Origin: a virus
Virus record (IMG/VR): IMGVR_UViG_3300020228_000001
Coordinates: 1-58,468 of that record
DNA length: 58,468 nucleotides
Strand: one strand, 5' to 3'
Shown here: piece by piece, positions 1 to 8,306 of the stretch
Position numbering within the stretch: the first letter of the stretch is position 1
Layout: every line of letters starts with the position of its first letter
Translations under genes and position numbers: made by a program
The notes under the pieces: model-generated
Database searches by the model: none
Told to the model about the DNA's origin: nothing
What the model saw: only the letters and a program-made list of their open reading frames with translations

Positions 1-127
1 ATAACGTGTTGTTTGTACCATACTTCACGACTTGTCCATCGGTATATAATGCCATTTTGGCATATCCATGATAGTATACACCGTCTTCTACGCAATACAC
101 CTCTACGTCTTTGCACCATGCCAACAC
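1..127. repeat. Exact terminal duplication (circular overlap)
   Basis: Bases 1-127 are identical to 58342-58468. A length of exactly 127 is typical of the k-mer overlap an assembler leaves on a circular contig, and the gene running through this segment stays in frame when the ends are joined. I read it as evidence of a circular or circularly permuted genome rather than a biological terminal repeat. Confidence 0.9.
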
Positions 128-307
128 TTTCACCCTTGAAATTGTTCCAGCGAGTTCTGGATTTGGAATAGCAAACGTATATAATTTAGCAGCAGACGTC
201 GAAATTTTGGTAGTATCTCCATCGGCGGTTTCTTCATCAACACTGGCATAAGACGAGCCATTATTAGAGCCCCCCGCAATCGGCCTAAATGTTGCAACTA
301 AGCTCAT
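1..307 (-). CDS. Virion-associated hypothetical protein, N-terminal part (gene crosses the circular join)
   Basis: ATG at 307 (ATGA overlap with the stop of the fibre gene at 304). Reading leftward through base 1 and continuing at 58341 gives one open frame ending at 58100, 182 residues in all. The protein starts MSLVATFRPIAGGSNNGS and continues into a Trp/Tyr-rich segment. No family is recognised; the beta-rich, aromatic composition and position among fibre genes suggest a tail appendage or fibre-associated protein. The remaining codons are listed at 58100-58468. Confidence 0.8.
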   Translation of the reverse strand, partial: MSLVATFRPIAGGSNNGSSYASVDEETADGDTTKISTSAAKLYTFAIPNPELAGTISRVKVLAWCKDVEVYCVEDGVYYHGYAKMALYTDGQVVKYGTNNTL

Positions 308-1812
308 GTCGGCCCCATCGTCAGGCTACAGGTGATCTGCTTGCATGTGAGGATCCCTGAGATTACCACCGTAAGCCATTCCTCTGCCGCCACTGCAATA
401 CTCAGCCCCGTTTCGTGCATGTGGTTGGCTGATGCAATTGCGAAGGTATCTACCAGCGTCCCTATTGCGCCGTCGATGGCATGCTTGTAGAGCGTGCACG
501 TTACCGATCCAGTGACCGGCGCGCCAGCAGCATCAAAGCTGCGAATCCTTGCAGCTGTGATCTTAGAGGCTATCGGGATCTCGTAAGCGCACGATGACGC
601 AATTAGGACAGAAGTACCATCACCAAACGGGAAGGCAACCGCAAACCCCGACGTGGACCAGGCAGGATCATCTGTGCCCTGCACGAGCCTCTGGCCCGCC
701 ACGCCCTTGTTGAGAGCAAGCGGCGCAGATATGCCTCGATATAGCAGTTGGCCGCGAGTGGTGAGCAACGCGGTAATCGGATCTGCTGCCCAGGCCCAGA
801 CGTTGGTACCTTGTACAGGCACCTGGCCGGCTGCTCCTTTGGCTGTCTTGATCCATCCGGTCTCGCCGCGAACCAGAGACGCCCCCCAGGCAGCGGACCC
901 GACGAAATCAAGAATATCAGATAACGAGCACTCTTCACCCACGCCAGTTCCGGCTGCTTTCCTGGCTAATATCCGAGCAGTTTCGGCAAAGCTGGTAGCT
1001 GCTGCGGTGATAGCTGCCCCGTCTCCTCCCACATGGTTATGGTTGTCGCCGTTCGTGACTCCCTGAATGTTACCCAGGGCAGCGAAGGCCTCCCGGACCG
1101 CCTGCTCTGAAGCGACTTTTGTGTCGGACCCCGGAGTTCCGATGCTTGTGACTATGTCATCGGTGTCGATCTTGGTGTCTGCCAGCTCTCGGACAGCCTG
1201 CTCGGATGGGATTTTGGTATCTGATCCAGTTGCCCCAACTGTGGTGATTATGTCAGCCGAGGCTATCTTTGTGTCTACCAGAGTACGAACGGCTTTCTCA
1301 GTGGGCTGGATGGCATCCGACCCAGGAGAAGCTACAGTAGTTGAGACACCCTCGACACCGACAGCGAACATCCAGATGTTGGCCGTTGTGACAGTGGTCG
1401 CCGTGGCTGGGACGTAAACGGCTCCCAGGATGGCGCCGGGCGGAACGTCTGCGGGTGGCTGGGGAGAGGTGTAGCTCTTCCATTCACCGAGCTGCTTGGG
1501 ATCTACGATAACGGTGGGCGTGCCTTTCGCGATTACCGCATCACCGGCAGCGTCTCGATAGATCACATCTACCCCAGGAAGTGTCGCGTGCCCTTCGTCG
1601 TGCGTAGTAGTATCTGCCTCGACATCAACAGGAGCACCGGCCACTCTGATCCTGCCTGCTGCGATATGCACGACCCGGCTGGCGGGCGAGCTGGCGGTTA
1701 GCTGGTTGCCGTTCACCACCCCGGTACCTTTGTTTGCTCGCGCCAAGGCGCTTACGTGCGTCGTCAAGATGCACTGGCCGGGCCGCGGCTCAAGAAATGT
1801 TATGTCGGGCAT
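304..1812 (-). CDS. Tail fibre-like protein with tandem appendage repeats
   Basis: 502 residues. The centre (about 165-245) holds three copies of a roughly 28-residue unit with the pattern GSD-x-K-(I/V)-x-SE-x-AVR-x-x-x-x-TKI, which is common in phage tail fibres and baseplate appendages. Regions rich in Gly, Ala and Thr flank it, and the C-terminal 100 residues look like a beta-sandwich tip. It lies just upstream of the join-spanning gene, with coupled stop and start codons. Likely a structural adhesin or fibre shaft acting outside the cell at attachment. The family is inferred from repeats and context, not from a catalytic signature. Confidence 0.7.
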   Translation of the reverse strand: MPDITFLEPRPGQCILTTHVSALARANKGTGVVNGNQLTASSPASRVVHIAAGRIRVAGAPVDVEADTTTHDEGHATLPGVDVIYRDAAGDAVIAKGTPTVIVDPKQLGEWKSYTSPQPPADVPPGAILGAVYVPATATTVTTANIWMFAVGVEGVSTTVASPGSDAIQPTEKAVRTLVDTKIASADIITTVGATGSDTKIPSEQAVRELADTKIDTDDIVTSIGTPGSDTKVASEQAVREAFAALGNIQGVTNGDNHNHVGGDGAAITAAATSFAETARILARKAAGTGVGEECSLSDILDFVGSAAWGASLVRGETGWIKTAKGAAGQVPVQGTNVWAWAADPITALLTTRGQLLYRGISAPLALNKGVAGQRLVQGTDDPAWSTSGFAVAFPFGDGTSVLIASSCAYEIPIASKITAARIRSFDAAGAPVTGSVTCTLYKHAIDGAIGTLVDTFAIASANHMHETGLSIAVAAEEWLTVVISGILTCKQITCSLTMGPT

Positions 1813-1823
1813 AATAAATTACC

Positions 1824-2078
1824 TCACGCAGAGAGATTCATGAAAAGCGATGTGTTGTTGCTGCTGCTGTTGATATTGCAGGGCCAATAGTCTGGTGATA
1901 GGAATGTCAGATAATCCGACTGCCCCATAGCATCACCCACATGGGCGGCCACCGTGACCGGCAAGAGGCCGGGGCTCGCTTCCCACGACATCCCGTTTTC
2001 GTCTACGCCATGCATCGGCTCGGGCGGAGGGCCGTCTATTGGCCCCAGGAGCATCATGAGCAGAATTAAGAAGATCAT
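1824..2078 (-). CDS. Small secreted or membrane-anchored hypothetical protein
   Basis: 84 residues. The N-terminus (MIFLILLMMLLGP) is a short hydrophobic signal-like segment followed by a polar region with several N-x-S/T sites. Its ATG overlaps the stop of the upstream membrane protein. It belongs to a run of four small membrane or exported proteins (1824-3244), the position where lysis genes are often found. No enzymatic motif is visible. Possible lysis or envelope accessory protein; function unknown. Confidence 0.6.
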   Translation of the reverse strand: MIFLILLMMLLGPIDGPPPEPMHGVDENGMSWEASPGLLPVTVAAHVGDAMGQSDYLTFLSPDYWPCNINSSSNNTSLFMNLSA

Positions 2079-2656
2079 TGTATCCCCATAATTTTCTTGC
2101 CAGCTTCCTTTGTTGCCTGCCGGTTATTGCGCCGGCTCAGCACCACACCGATTGAAATTAACAGGATTGTTACAAGGACGGCCCCGACGATATGCCAGCC
2201 ATACTGCCCGATCCTGCCCCAATAGACGCCTATCGCACCCAACGCACCTACATAAGCACCACCGAAGAGCCCTATTGTGAGCCACCTGAGCACGGGGTTG
2301 CCCCAAATCAGATTCCAGGTGATACTCACCAATCGCGGATATTCTTGTATTACCGAGATGCTTGCCTTGATTTCTTTTATCTCTTCGGCAAGAGTGTCGT
2401 TTTTTAGGCCAGCCTGATATATCGCATCGGCCTTTGCTGAGCCGAGGTCAGCGCCATCTACCAGAAAGCCTTTAGTGGCCTGGTATGCTCCGCAAACCTC
2501 TTCGACTTTTGTTAGGCGCGCATTGAACTCCCTTCTGAAAAAGTCGCAGTTGTCGCGGCCAACCATACCACGATCTACTGAACCCTTCAGCTCAGTTATT
2601 GCTTTTTCGTTCTTTTCGATGCCGTCTAGGATGAGTCGGAGCATTGCGTCATCCAT
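2075..2656 (-). CDS. Coiled-coil protein with C-terminal transmembrane pair (holin/haemolysin-like)
   Basis: 193 residues from the ATG at 2656 (MDDAMLRLILDG), chosen because it follows the stop of the upstream gene at 2662; the same frame is open further upstream but would overlap that gene. The first ~120 residues are charged and helical (EKNEKAITELKGS, EEIKEIKASIS). Two hydrophobic spans follow (about 130-150 and 155-178), then a basic tail. This resembles XhlA-like or other phage membrane proteins found beside holins. Inferred role: lysis or membrane remodelling. Confidence 0.6.
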   Translation of the reverse strand: MDDAMLRLILDGIEKNEKAITELKGSVDRGMVGRDNCDFFRREFNARLTKVEEVCGAYQATKGFLVDGADLGSAKADAIYQAGLKNDTLAEEIKEIKASISVIQEYPRLVSITWNLIWGNPVLRWLTIGLFGGAYVGALGAIGVYWGRIGQYGWHIVGAVLVTILLISIGVVLSRRNNRQATKEAGKKIMGIQ

Positions 2657-2661
2657 GCAAC

Positions 2662-2871
2662 CTACCGGGGGAGCGTGATCAGCCCGCCGCCGTACTTCCT
2701 GGCAATCATGACTACCATAAACAGGATTGAACCGATTCCGGCTATCTGTTCCACAGTCAGGCCCGCACCCGCCAGGCCGAAGGATACTAGTAAGCTCGAT
2801 ACCAGGCCAATAAAGGCCACTATTTCTGTCTTGGATTCCCAAGGCATCTTAGGCTCTAATTCAACTGCCAT
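2662..2871 (-). CDS. Holin-like small membrane protein
   Basis: 69 residues, with a polar N-terminus, two hydrophobic helices (about 17-35 and 44-60) and a short basic tail (ARKYGGGLITLPR). The size and two-TM layout match small phage holins. A Shine-Dalgarno-like GGTGATC precedes the ATG. It sits between a signal-peptide protein and a coiled-coil/TM protein, giving a plausible lysis cluster, although no cell-wall hydrolase was found nearby. The holin call is by architecture only. Confidence 0.55.
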   Translation of the reverse strand: MAVELEPKMPWESKTEIVAFIGLVSSLLVSFGLAGAGLTVEQIAGIGSILFMVVMIARKYGGGLITLPR

Positions 2872-2884
2872 TTAGATCACCAGT

Positions 2885-3244
2885 TCATATGAATATAAGT
2901 CCACCGTTTTCGGTTTCAATCGGTGTCAGGTTGCCCACTTCCGCGCTGATGTTCTGCGGGAGCGGTGTTGCCGTCATCGTGAAATTGATTAGCAGGTCCG
3001 GTACGCCTGCCCGCCCGTTATCGAGCTTCCTGGTTCCTGAGAAGAACTTGCCCAGGTCTGCTAAGGGCCGGTCCTTCCAGGCCGTCAGGTTCTCATTCAC
3101 GGCGGCTATGGCGTGGGCGCTCGTGGGCGACAGGCCCGACAGGCTCACGGCCTGCACCGGGGCGGCGCGGGGCTGCAGGAGGTCGAGCGGGGTCTGGGCG
3201 GTAGCCACGGAGATTAAGGCTAACAGAATAAGGAAGAGTCTCAT
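2885..3244 (-). CDS. Exported hypothetical protein with signal peptide
   Basis: 119 residues beginning MRLFLILLALISVATA-QT, a clear signal peptide with an AxA-type cleavage site near residue 16. The mature part has no cysteines and no recognised catalytic motif. ATG/TGA overlap with the upstream zinc-finger gene shows translational coupling. It is part of the 1824-3615 membrane/exported group. Function unknown; envelope interaction at release or infection is a guess. Confidence 0.6.
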   Translation of the reverse strand: MRLFLILLALISVATAQTPLDLLQPRAAPVQAVSLSGLSPTSAHAIAAVNENLTAWKDRPLADLGKFFSGTRKLDNGRAGVPDLLINFTMTATPLPQNISAEVGNLTPIETENGGLIFI

Positions 3245-3615
3245 TTTGCCCCCTTCTTTCCGAGGGTGCTGGTATTGTAGAAGCCCTCAACGCCTTCCTT
3301 GCCGAGCTTTCGCATTTTCGCCAGGACAATCTCAGGATCATAGCCGAAGCAGGCCACCCATTCGATTCTCGTTAAGGGCGTGGCATCGTCCGCTGTGGTA
3401 TAGATCCTGTCACCATTGACCGGGCTAATTCCACCTACGGGCAGCCTCCACTCGAAGCACTTGGGCAGAAGGCAACCACATGCTTGATCTCCGGTGCCTG
3501 CCGTGTCTCTCTGGGGCGTATTTAGGATACCACAGTCACTACAGCAAAATTTCTTAGCCCGGTCGTCTACTGATTGGACCAGGCAACAACCCGCACATTT
3601 CGCTTTATATGTCAT
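3241..3615 (-). CDS. Cysteine-rich zinc-finger protein
   Basis: 124 residues. The N-terminal half has CAGCC, CCSDC and CGC clusters, giving at least two CxxC pairs suited to zinc binding; the C-terminal half is basic and ends GKKGAK. Upstream GAGG at a normal distance from the ATG supports the start. Small Cys-rich viral proteins often bind nucleic acid or host factors, but nothing here fixes a function. Confidence 0.6.
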   Translation of the reverse strand: MTYKAKCAGCCLVQSVDDRAKKFCCSDCGILNTPQRDTAGTGDQACGCLLPKCFEWRLPVGGISPVNGDRIYTTADDATPLTRIEWVACFGYDPEIVLAKMRKLGKEGVEGFYNTSTLGKKGAK

Positions 3616-3627
3616 TTATTATTCCTC

Positions 3628-3681
3628 TTAGCATTTTTCGCCAATTTCAGCAATAACGCCCTTTATTTCCACAGATTTCAT
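3628..3681 (-). CDS. Possible 17-residue peptide
   Basis: Short frame ATG...TAA encoding MKSVEIKGVIAEIGEKC, between two better supported genes and preceded by GTGAGG. It fills the gap between 3615 and 3692. The length is too short for confidence; it may be only leader sequence. Confidence 0.25.
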   Translation of the reverse strand: MKSVEIKGVIAEIGEKC

Positions 3682-3691
3682 TGATTTGGCC

Positions 3692-3790
3692 TCACTTTCC
3701 AGCACCACCAATCGAGCAGAAGTATTGATCGGTTCCCTCGACCGCCTTTTGCTGGCCGTCGCTTCTCTTCTTCACGAAAATTTGTGCCAT
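3692..3790 (-). CDS. Small hypothetical protein (32 aa)
   Basis: ATG at 3790 preceded by TAGGAG nine bases upstream; encodes MAQIFVKKRSDGQQKAVEGT and on to a stop at 3692. It lies in the gap between connector-type genes and the Cys-rich gene, on the same strand. No family recognised. The good ribosome-binding site and tight fit support a real small gene. Confidence 0.45.
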   Translation of the reverse strand: MAQIFVKKRSDGQQKAVEGTDQYFCSIGGAGK

Positions 3791-3848
3791 GAAAATTCTC
3801 CTAGATCTTAATCGCCTTCCGGTGGCGTTCCCTAGAAAATGATAGAAA

Positions 3849-4433
3849 TCAAGCGCAGTACAGCACATTGAACGGCTGTGTGTTGTCTTCCAGATCGACG
3901 GCGCTGGATCGATCCTTCACGTAGATGTCTATCGAGTTGCCCTGGTGTGGATCTGTATATCTGATCTGGTCCCCGATTTTTAAGGCTGCCTCGGTATATA
4001 TGTTGTATGTCGTTTCCATGAATCCCGATCCGTTGGGATCTCTCCTGACTGATGTCTTGGGAAAGACCACGCAGGTGATCGGCACCAGCGTCTCTCGGAA
4101 TAGCGGCTCGCCTGTGGTGCTGATACACTCGATGAGGATGTTGCAGTCCAGGTCCGCTGTCGAGATGTCGGGCAGCTCGGTCAGATCTTCCTCGTTGGTC
4201 AGCCTGGTTGCCTCGATGAACTCCAGCCCTTCCTCGTCGATGTGGACAGTCCCTTCAACGGTGGTGTGTCCTGTCGCTGGCGAGACTGTGATAGCGAGCC
4301 GGAAGGCCTCGATGGGGGTCTCTGCTGCACTCAGGTCCAGCTCCGAGGTTAAGCCGTCGTACAGCACCCAGGGGCCTTGCAGGATCTGATTAGCTTCGAC
4401 CTGGACAAACTCATCAAAAAAGCCGTCATCCAT
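3849..4433 (-). CDS. Hypothetical virion connector/neck-region protein
   Basis: 194 residues from the ATG at 4433 (MDDGFFDEFVQVEAN), preceded by GAGGTG and starting directly after the upstream stop at 4435. Acidic, beta-rich, and without catalytic signature. It follows the capsid, decoration and adaptor genes, where head-completion and neck proteins are usually encoded. Position suggests a structural role. Confidence 0.55.
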   Translation of the reverse strand: MDDGFFDEFVQVEANQILQGPWVLYDGLTSELDLSAAETPIEAFRLAITVSPATGHTTVEGTVHIDEEGLEFIEATRLTNEEDLTELPDISTADLDCNILIECISTTGEPLFRETLVPITCVVFPKTSVRRDPNGSGFMETTYNIYTEAALKIGDQIRYTDPHQGNSIDIYVKDRSSAVDLEDNTQPFNVLYCA

Positions 4434-4434
4434 C

Positions 4435-4662
4435 CTACACCTCACCGATCCGTGGCCACTCACCCATAATCCGGTTTCGCTCGATGAGCTGCGCCCTGGC
4501 TGCCATCATGCCAGCGAACGGAGCCGGGTCGCCCGCCTTGGTGCGCTGTTTGAATTCCAGATAGAACGTGCGCTCCAGCGCGGCCTGCTGCATTGGACTC
4601 AGTTGCTTCTTTCCGATCATCGGCATTCCTGTTGCCTGGCTGATTGACATTTTCTCGCTCAT
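4435..4662 (-). CDS. Small hypothetical head-region protein
   Basis: 75 residues, helical, Met- and Gln-rich (MSEKMSISQATGMPMIGKKQ). The ATG overlaps the stop of the adaptor-like gene upstream and its stop abuts the next ATG, so all three are probably coupled. No family recognised; head-completion accessory by context. Confidence 0.5.
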   Translation of the reverse strand: MSEKMSISQATGMPMIGKKQLSPMQQAALERTFYLEFKQRTKAGDPAPFAGMMAARAQLIERNRIMGEWPRIGEV

Positions 4663-5075
4663 AGATATCCTGTGATGCTGTAACCGCTGCTTGGATTGTC
4701 ATGCTGGCCTATGCCGAACTTGAGCGCCCTGTGTGCAGAGGATGACGCTCTGGGCGTGATGCTCGGACTCATGGCCATAGCCTTGAGGGCCACGCTCTTT
4801 TTACGCCATCCTTCAGCTTTTTGTGAAAGTGAAACGGAAGACCCCCCCATCGATTTATCGGCGAGGCCGGCATACATCCCGGCGATGGTCTCGGCACAAT
4901 AGCTGGCAGCGAGAAGGGCATTGCCGCTTGCTCTGGCAAGGTTGTACTCAATCTCGGAATCTGTGACCAAGGACAGGCTTGCCTCCCGGCCCAGCTCCAG
5001 CCGGACGGCATCGACGGGCACGTTAGCCGGATCGCCTGTATAAGTCGATTCGGGCTCTGGTTCAGGATCGGGCAT
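4659..5075 (-). CDS. Head-tail adaptor-like protein
   Basis: 138 residues. The core (about 22-100) reads DAVRLELG...VTDSEIEYNLARA...LLAASYCAETIAGMYAGLADKS...LSQKAEGW, the pattern of helical head-tail connector or adaptor proteins of the HK97 gp6/SPP1 gp15 type: an N-terminal D-x-VRxELG, an E-I-E-Y helix and a long Ala-rich helix. The residues after ~110 are extended. It would attach to the portal ring as the first neck component. Placement downstream of the capsid and fibre genes agrees. Confidence 0.65.
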   Translation of the reverse strand: MPDPEPEPESTYTGDPANVPVDAVRLELGREASLSLVTDSEIEYNLARASGNALLAASYCAETIAGMYAGLADKSMGGSSVSLSQKAEGWRKKSVALKAMAMSPSITPRASSSAHRALKFGIGQHDNPSSGYSITGYL

Positions 5076-5130
5076 GTTATTATTCTCCTCATCAGTTTAT
5101 TATTTCAAAAAAGAAATGATAGTGACCCGC

Positions 5131-6561
5131 TTAAGCGGTGCGGGTCCACTCAAGAGATACGAGCACTTTTCCGCCCGCAGTGCTCTTGGCACTTGTCAGA
5201 TAGTAATATCCGTCTGCAAGGACCACATTGTTGGTCGTTGGACTTGCCGAATATTCTACGTTCAAGGCATCAGATGCCACGGCGGTCAAGACACCGGATG
5301 CAGACGCTCCCGTGGAATTTCCACATGTCACAGTACCATTGTCGCTTGCCGCAATGGCCTTCATGACAATGCCACGAATTTTGTTTATCGTGACCTTCTG
5401 CGGGAAGTAGATTCTACTGGTGGTCTGCTCGCCCGTCTCGAAGGACATCGTGAACGTGCTAACGCCTTTGAGAAGAGCTGCCTCAAGCTTGGGTATAGTT
5501 ACCCCCAGGGGCTGCAATGCGGAGGCGCCGATCGAGACAAGCTCGGACTTAACCACATTGAAAACGATCTTGCCAACCGTGGCGCTCTTGACCTTGATGC
5601 GGCCAACGATCTGCTTGAGCTGGTCTGCCCCCGTTGGCCCCGTCAGAGTCCAATTGCCTGCTGTGACCCCATCCAGATATACCGGATCTCCCACATTTCC
5701 AGCATCGGTGTTGAGTGTCGTCAGCTCCAGGATATCCCTGGCCTCTGATGTGGTGGTGCCAGCGTTGACGCTGGATGCGACGAGCTGAGCGGGCTTCCCG
5801 GAGGTGTCTGCGTCAGCTTTCTCGACTATGAACGTGTCTGTGGTGAAGTCATAGCTCGATATGTGCAGAAGCTCTCCGATGGCCAGGGCTCCGACCGAGT
5901 AGACGGTGAACTTCCTGGGAACGTCCGGGCCCATGTCACTCATGACGACAGTGCCCGGTGCGATCTTGGCACTGGTCACGGAGCTATCCTGTAGCCCGGA
6001 AGTACCGACCTTGACCCGCTCTATTTTAACCGTGTTGAAGACGATCTTGCCTACGGTTGCCGATTTTACCTTGATCCGGCCCACTATCTGCTGGATCTGG
6101 TCCGCGCCTGTCGGACCTGTGAGTGTCCAGCTTCCTGCTGTGGCTGCATCGAGATAGACTGGATCTCCGACTTCTCCGGCGTTGGTGTTCAGGCCGGTTA
6201 GCTCCTCTATGTCAGAAGCGAGGGAGGTCTCTGAGCCGCCATTGACGGTGCTTGCCACGAGCTGGGCCTGCTTACCGGACGTGTCCGCATCGGCTTTCTC
6301 TACAGTGAAACAACTGTTGGCTACATTGTAGCCGGTGATGTGCAGGAGGTCTCCCTTTGCCAGGGCTCCGGCGCTGTAGACGGTGAACTTGCGGGTCGTC
6401 AGGTTCAGGTTGTTCAGGTCGTCTGCGGTGGAGGTGATCTCCGTCATTGTGCCGGCATCGTTGGGCAGGTGCAGCTCTTTGATCCGGGCCCTCTTGACAT
6501 CAATAGAGTCCTGCTTTACCGGCCCACGTGGGTACTCTAATCTAGCTGGGCCTTCCACCAT
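5131..6561 (-). CDS. Capsid decoration or head-fibre protein with internal duplication
   Basis: 476 residues. Two tandem copies of a ~130-residue module (about 57-185 and 216-345) share (R)KFTVYS-x-GALA-x-G-x-LLHI, EKADADTSGK-x-AQLVAS, VGDPVYLD, NWTLTGPTGADQ and IVGRIKVKSATVGKIVFN. A different C-terminal beta domain follows. The gene is two short steps downstream of the major capsid protein, a usual place for decoration proteins or head fibres. The module's KGDLLHI...VEKADAD pattern is also like capsid cement domains. No enzyme motif. Confidence 0.65.
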   Translation of the reverse strand: MVEGPARLEYPRGPVKQDSIDVKRARIKELHLPNDAGTMTEITSTADDLNNLNLTTRKFTVYSAGALAKGDLLHITGYNVANSCFTVEKADADTSGKQAQLVASTVNGGSETSLASDIEELTGLNTNAGEVGDPVYLDAATAGSWTLTGPTGADQIQQIVGRIKVKSATVGKIVFNTVKIERVKVGTSGLQDSSVTSAKIAPGTVVMSDMGPDVPRKFTVYSVGALAIGELLHISSYDFTTDTFIVEKADADTSGKPAQLVASSVNAGTTTSEARDILELTTLNTDAGNVGDPVYLDGVTAGNWTLTGPTGADQLKQIVGRIKVKSATVGKIVFNVVKSELVSIGASALQPLGVTIPKLEAALLKGVSTFTMSFETGEQTTSRIYFPQKVTINKIRGIVMKAIAASDNGTVTCGNSTGASASGVLTAVASDALNVEYSASPTTNNVVLADGYYYLTSAKSTAGGKVLVSLEWTRTA

Positions 6562-6787
6562 CTGGGATCGCCTCCGTTATTTGTGAATTGTCGTCGTCAG
6601 GCATCCGGTATATCGCCCCGGATCTGATGAGCGTCTGGAGCGGATTGCCTCGGGGGTACTTCTTAGGATCTTTGGTGTCCATCTTAGCGGCATCCTTGGC
6701 AGAAATGATAGAGCCCCGCGCATATTGGCGCAGGACCTTACCATCATGCCTCTGGAATGCCCGCATTACCTTGTAGCTGTCGGGCAT
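6542..6787 (-). CDS. Small hypothetical capsid-region protein
   Basis: 81 residues, basic (MPDSYKVMRAFQRHDGKVLR) with an SH3-like beginning and Pro/Asp-rich end. Lies between the capsid gene and the duplicated decoration gene and overlaps the latter by 20 bp. Small proteins of this size after the capsid gene are often head-closure or decoration accessories; unassigned here. Confidence 0.5.
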   Translation of the reverse strand: MPDSYKVMRAFQRHDGKVLRQYARGSIISAKDAAKMDTKDPKKYPRGNPLQTLIRSGAIYRMPDDDNSQITEAIPDGGRPS

Positions 6788-6797
6788 CGGTGGGACC

Positions 6798-7865
6798 TCA
6801 AGCTATTGCGGTATAGAAGAACATGCCCGCATCAGGAGCTACGACGCAGGGAGCCCAGCACTGGAATCCTTGATAGAATGTCGTGTGTACGTGCATATCA
6901 GGCACTTGAGACAGGGCAGTCTCGAAGCCTCCCAGAGGCTCGTTGAAGGACAGGTTCATGGCAGCAATGGTCTTCAGGGGGCCGGGCTTGTCCACGAATC
7001 CGAGCCACATGCTCTTTCCGAAGATCCAGTCCAGGACCACAGCAGCGCCAGGTGCGGCGGTGTTGTACATCGCTCCGGCGACTATGATCTTCTCGACATC
7101 CAAGGCTTGAGCGATCATCTGCTCATTGAGCTTGGTGGGAACCTTCTCAGCGCCCTGTGGGTTTCTGAAGAGCGAGATGAGCTGCGGGTTGATCCTCAGA
7201 GCCTCGTAGACCTGCTCGCCCATGATGAGGGTGTTGGGCTTGACGCCTGCCTTCTTCTTGATCGCCATCTTGGCATCCTTGAAGAGGCCCAGGGGGTCCG
7301 AGTCGGAGTCGTTGAACCTGCGGAATGTCTCGCCGGTCGTGACCTCGCCATCTGCCCAGGTCTCACCGGAGTTGACGCCAGTCACATCGATTCCCCAGAC
7401 ACCTGCCTTGAAGTAGGCATTGGCAATGGTCAGCTCTTTGTTGAGCTGCAGGACATCTGTGACCATGTTGGTCGTGGCCTGCTCGATTGGGTAGCCGTCG
7501 TCGGCTACGAAGGGCAGATCGGCCAGCAGAGGCATCTCGAAGGCGTACCTCTGGCAGACGTAGCTGCCGGGAGTATCCACCTTCAACTCGCCCTGGGGCG
7601 GCACGGTGCCGGGCCGCCAGGTGCCTGCCTTGTTGGTAAATGCGTTCTCTTTTGCCCATTTGGGATAGAGACCAGCGATCTGGTTGACTCCGATCATCGG
7701 GAACCATTGGTCTGCCACGAAGTTGGAGGGCTCCTGCCTGTAAGCCAGGGACCACTCGGATTCCAGTCTGGCTACATGGATCTGGGAATAGTCCATGCCC
7801 TTGCAGACTACATCCTGGGCAGCCGTGGCTAAGGCTTCTTTGTATGCAATATCCGTAATAATCAC
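6798..7865 (-). CDS. Major capsid protein (HK97 fold)
   Basis: 355 residues. Organisation and motifs fit the phage capsid family: an N-terminal arm, then VADQWFPMIGVNQIAGLYP, a central segment with LNKELTIANAYF, the conserved P-N-T-L-I-M-G-x-x-V-Y-x-A-L-R region (about 208-222), and a C-terminal domain ending MFFYTAIA. Upstream neighbours are a decoration protein, a scaffold-like protein and a protease, the standard capsid cassette order. The protein forms the icosahedral shell. No N-terminal delta domain is fused; scaffold function is probably supplied by the gene at 8307. Confidence 0.85.
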   Translation of the reverse strand: MIITDIAYKEALATAAQDVVCKGMDYSQIHVARLESEWSLAYRQEPSNFVADQWFPMIGVNQIAGLYPKWAKENAFTNKAGTWRPGTVPPQGELKVDTPGSYVCQRYAFEMPLLADLPFVADDGYPIEQATTNMVTDVLQLNKELTIANAYFKAGVWGIDVTGVNSGETWADGEVTTGETFRRFNDSDSDPLGLFKDAKMAIKKKAGVKPNTLIMGEQVYEALRINPQLISLFRNPQGAEKVPTKLNEQMIAQALDVEKIIVAGAMYNTAAPGAAVVLDWIFGKSMWLGFVDKPGPLKTIAAMNLSFNEPLGGFETALSQVPDMHVHTTFYQGFQCWAPCVVAPDAGMFFYTAIA

Positions 7866-7877
7866 CTCAAAAGAGTT

Positions 7878-8306
7878 TTAAGTCACCGCATAGGTGAATG
7901 GTCCCATCAAGCGCACTGAGGCAGGCAGGCCCGCTGCGGCACCGACAATACACTGTCCGACAATGATATCAGCAGCCGTTGGGGTCGCCTTGTCGCCCAC
8001 TCCACCGGTGCCAACTTTTACCCAGTCACCGGCTGCGAGTGCTCCACTCCCAGCCTTGACTAATGCAACGCCGCGTGTCTGGACCTGGGCCACGGTCTGG
8101 AATTTTGCGGACGTGACCGATGCTTCCTCGATGGGTCGGTTGCAGAGGACTCCTGCAGATAAGCCGCTACTATATGCTTCCACCGTCCGGTTGACGGCTG
8201 CCCGCTGCTGAACAAAACAATACTCGTAGGCCGTCAGATCTCCATAGACATCAAACGGACTGATGTCTCCCGGCATTGCCTCCCTGAACGGGGCTGTGAT
8301 AGCCAT
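7878..8306 (-). CDS. Capsid decoration/cement-like protein (DUF2190-like)
   Basis: 142 residues, Ala/Gly/Thr-rich beta protein directly upstream of the capsid gene in transcription order. The segment ALAAGDWVKVGTGGVGDKAT followed by DIIVGQCIVGAAAG resembles the DUF2190/decoration family, in which an initial G-D-x-V step precedes a repeated G-x-A-x turn. It is likely to stud the capsid surface. The family call rests on pattern and position. Confidence 0.6.
   Translation of the reverse strand: MAITAPFREAMPGDISPFDVYGDLTAYEYCFVQQRAAVNRTVEAYSSGLSAGVLCNRPIEEASVTSAKFQTVAQVQTRGVALVKAGSGALAAGDWVKVGTGGVGDKATPTAADIIVGQCIVGAAAGLPASVRLMGPFTYAVT

Noticed and set aside
1-127. Short direct terminal repeats of a linear virion genome
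   Set aside because: 127 bp equals a common assembly k-mer and a gene reads through in frame; the simpler explanation is a circular contig.
5074-5748. Plus-strand 224-aa frame opposite the decoration protein
   Set aside because: Shadow of the duplicated minus-strand gene; no ribosome site or domain.
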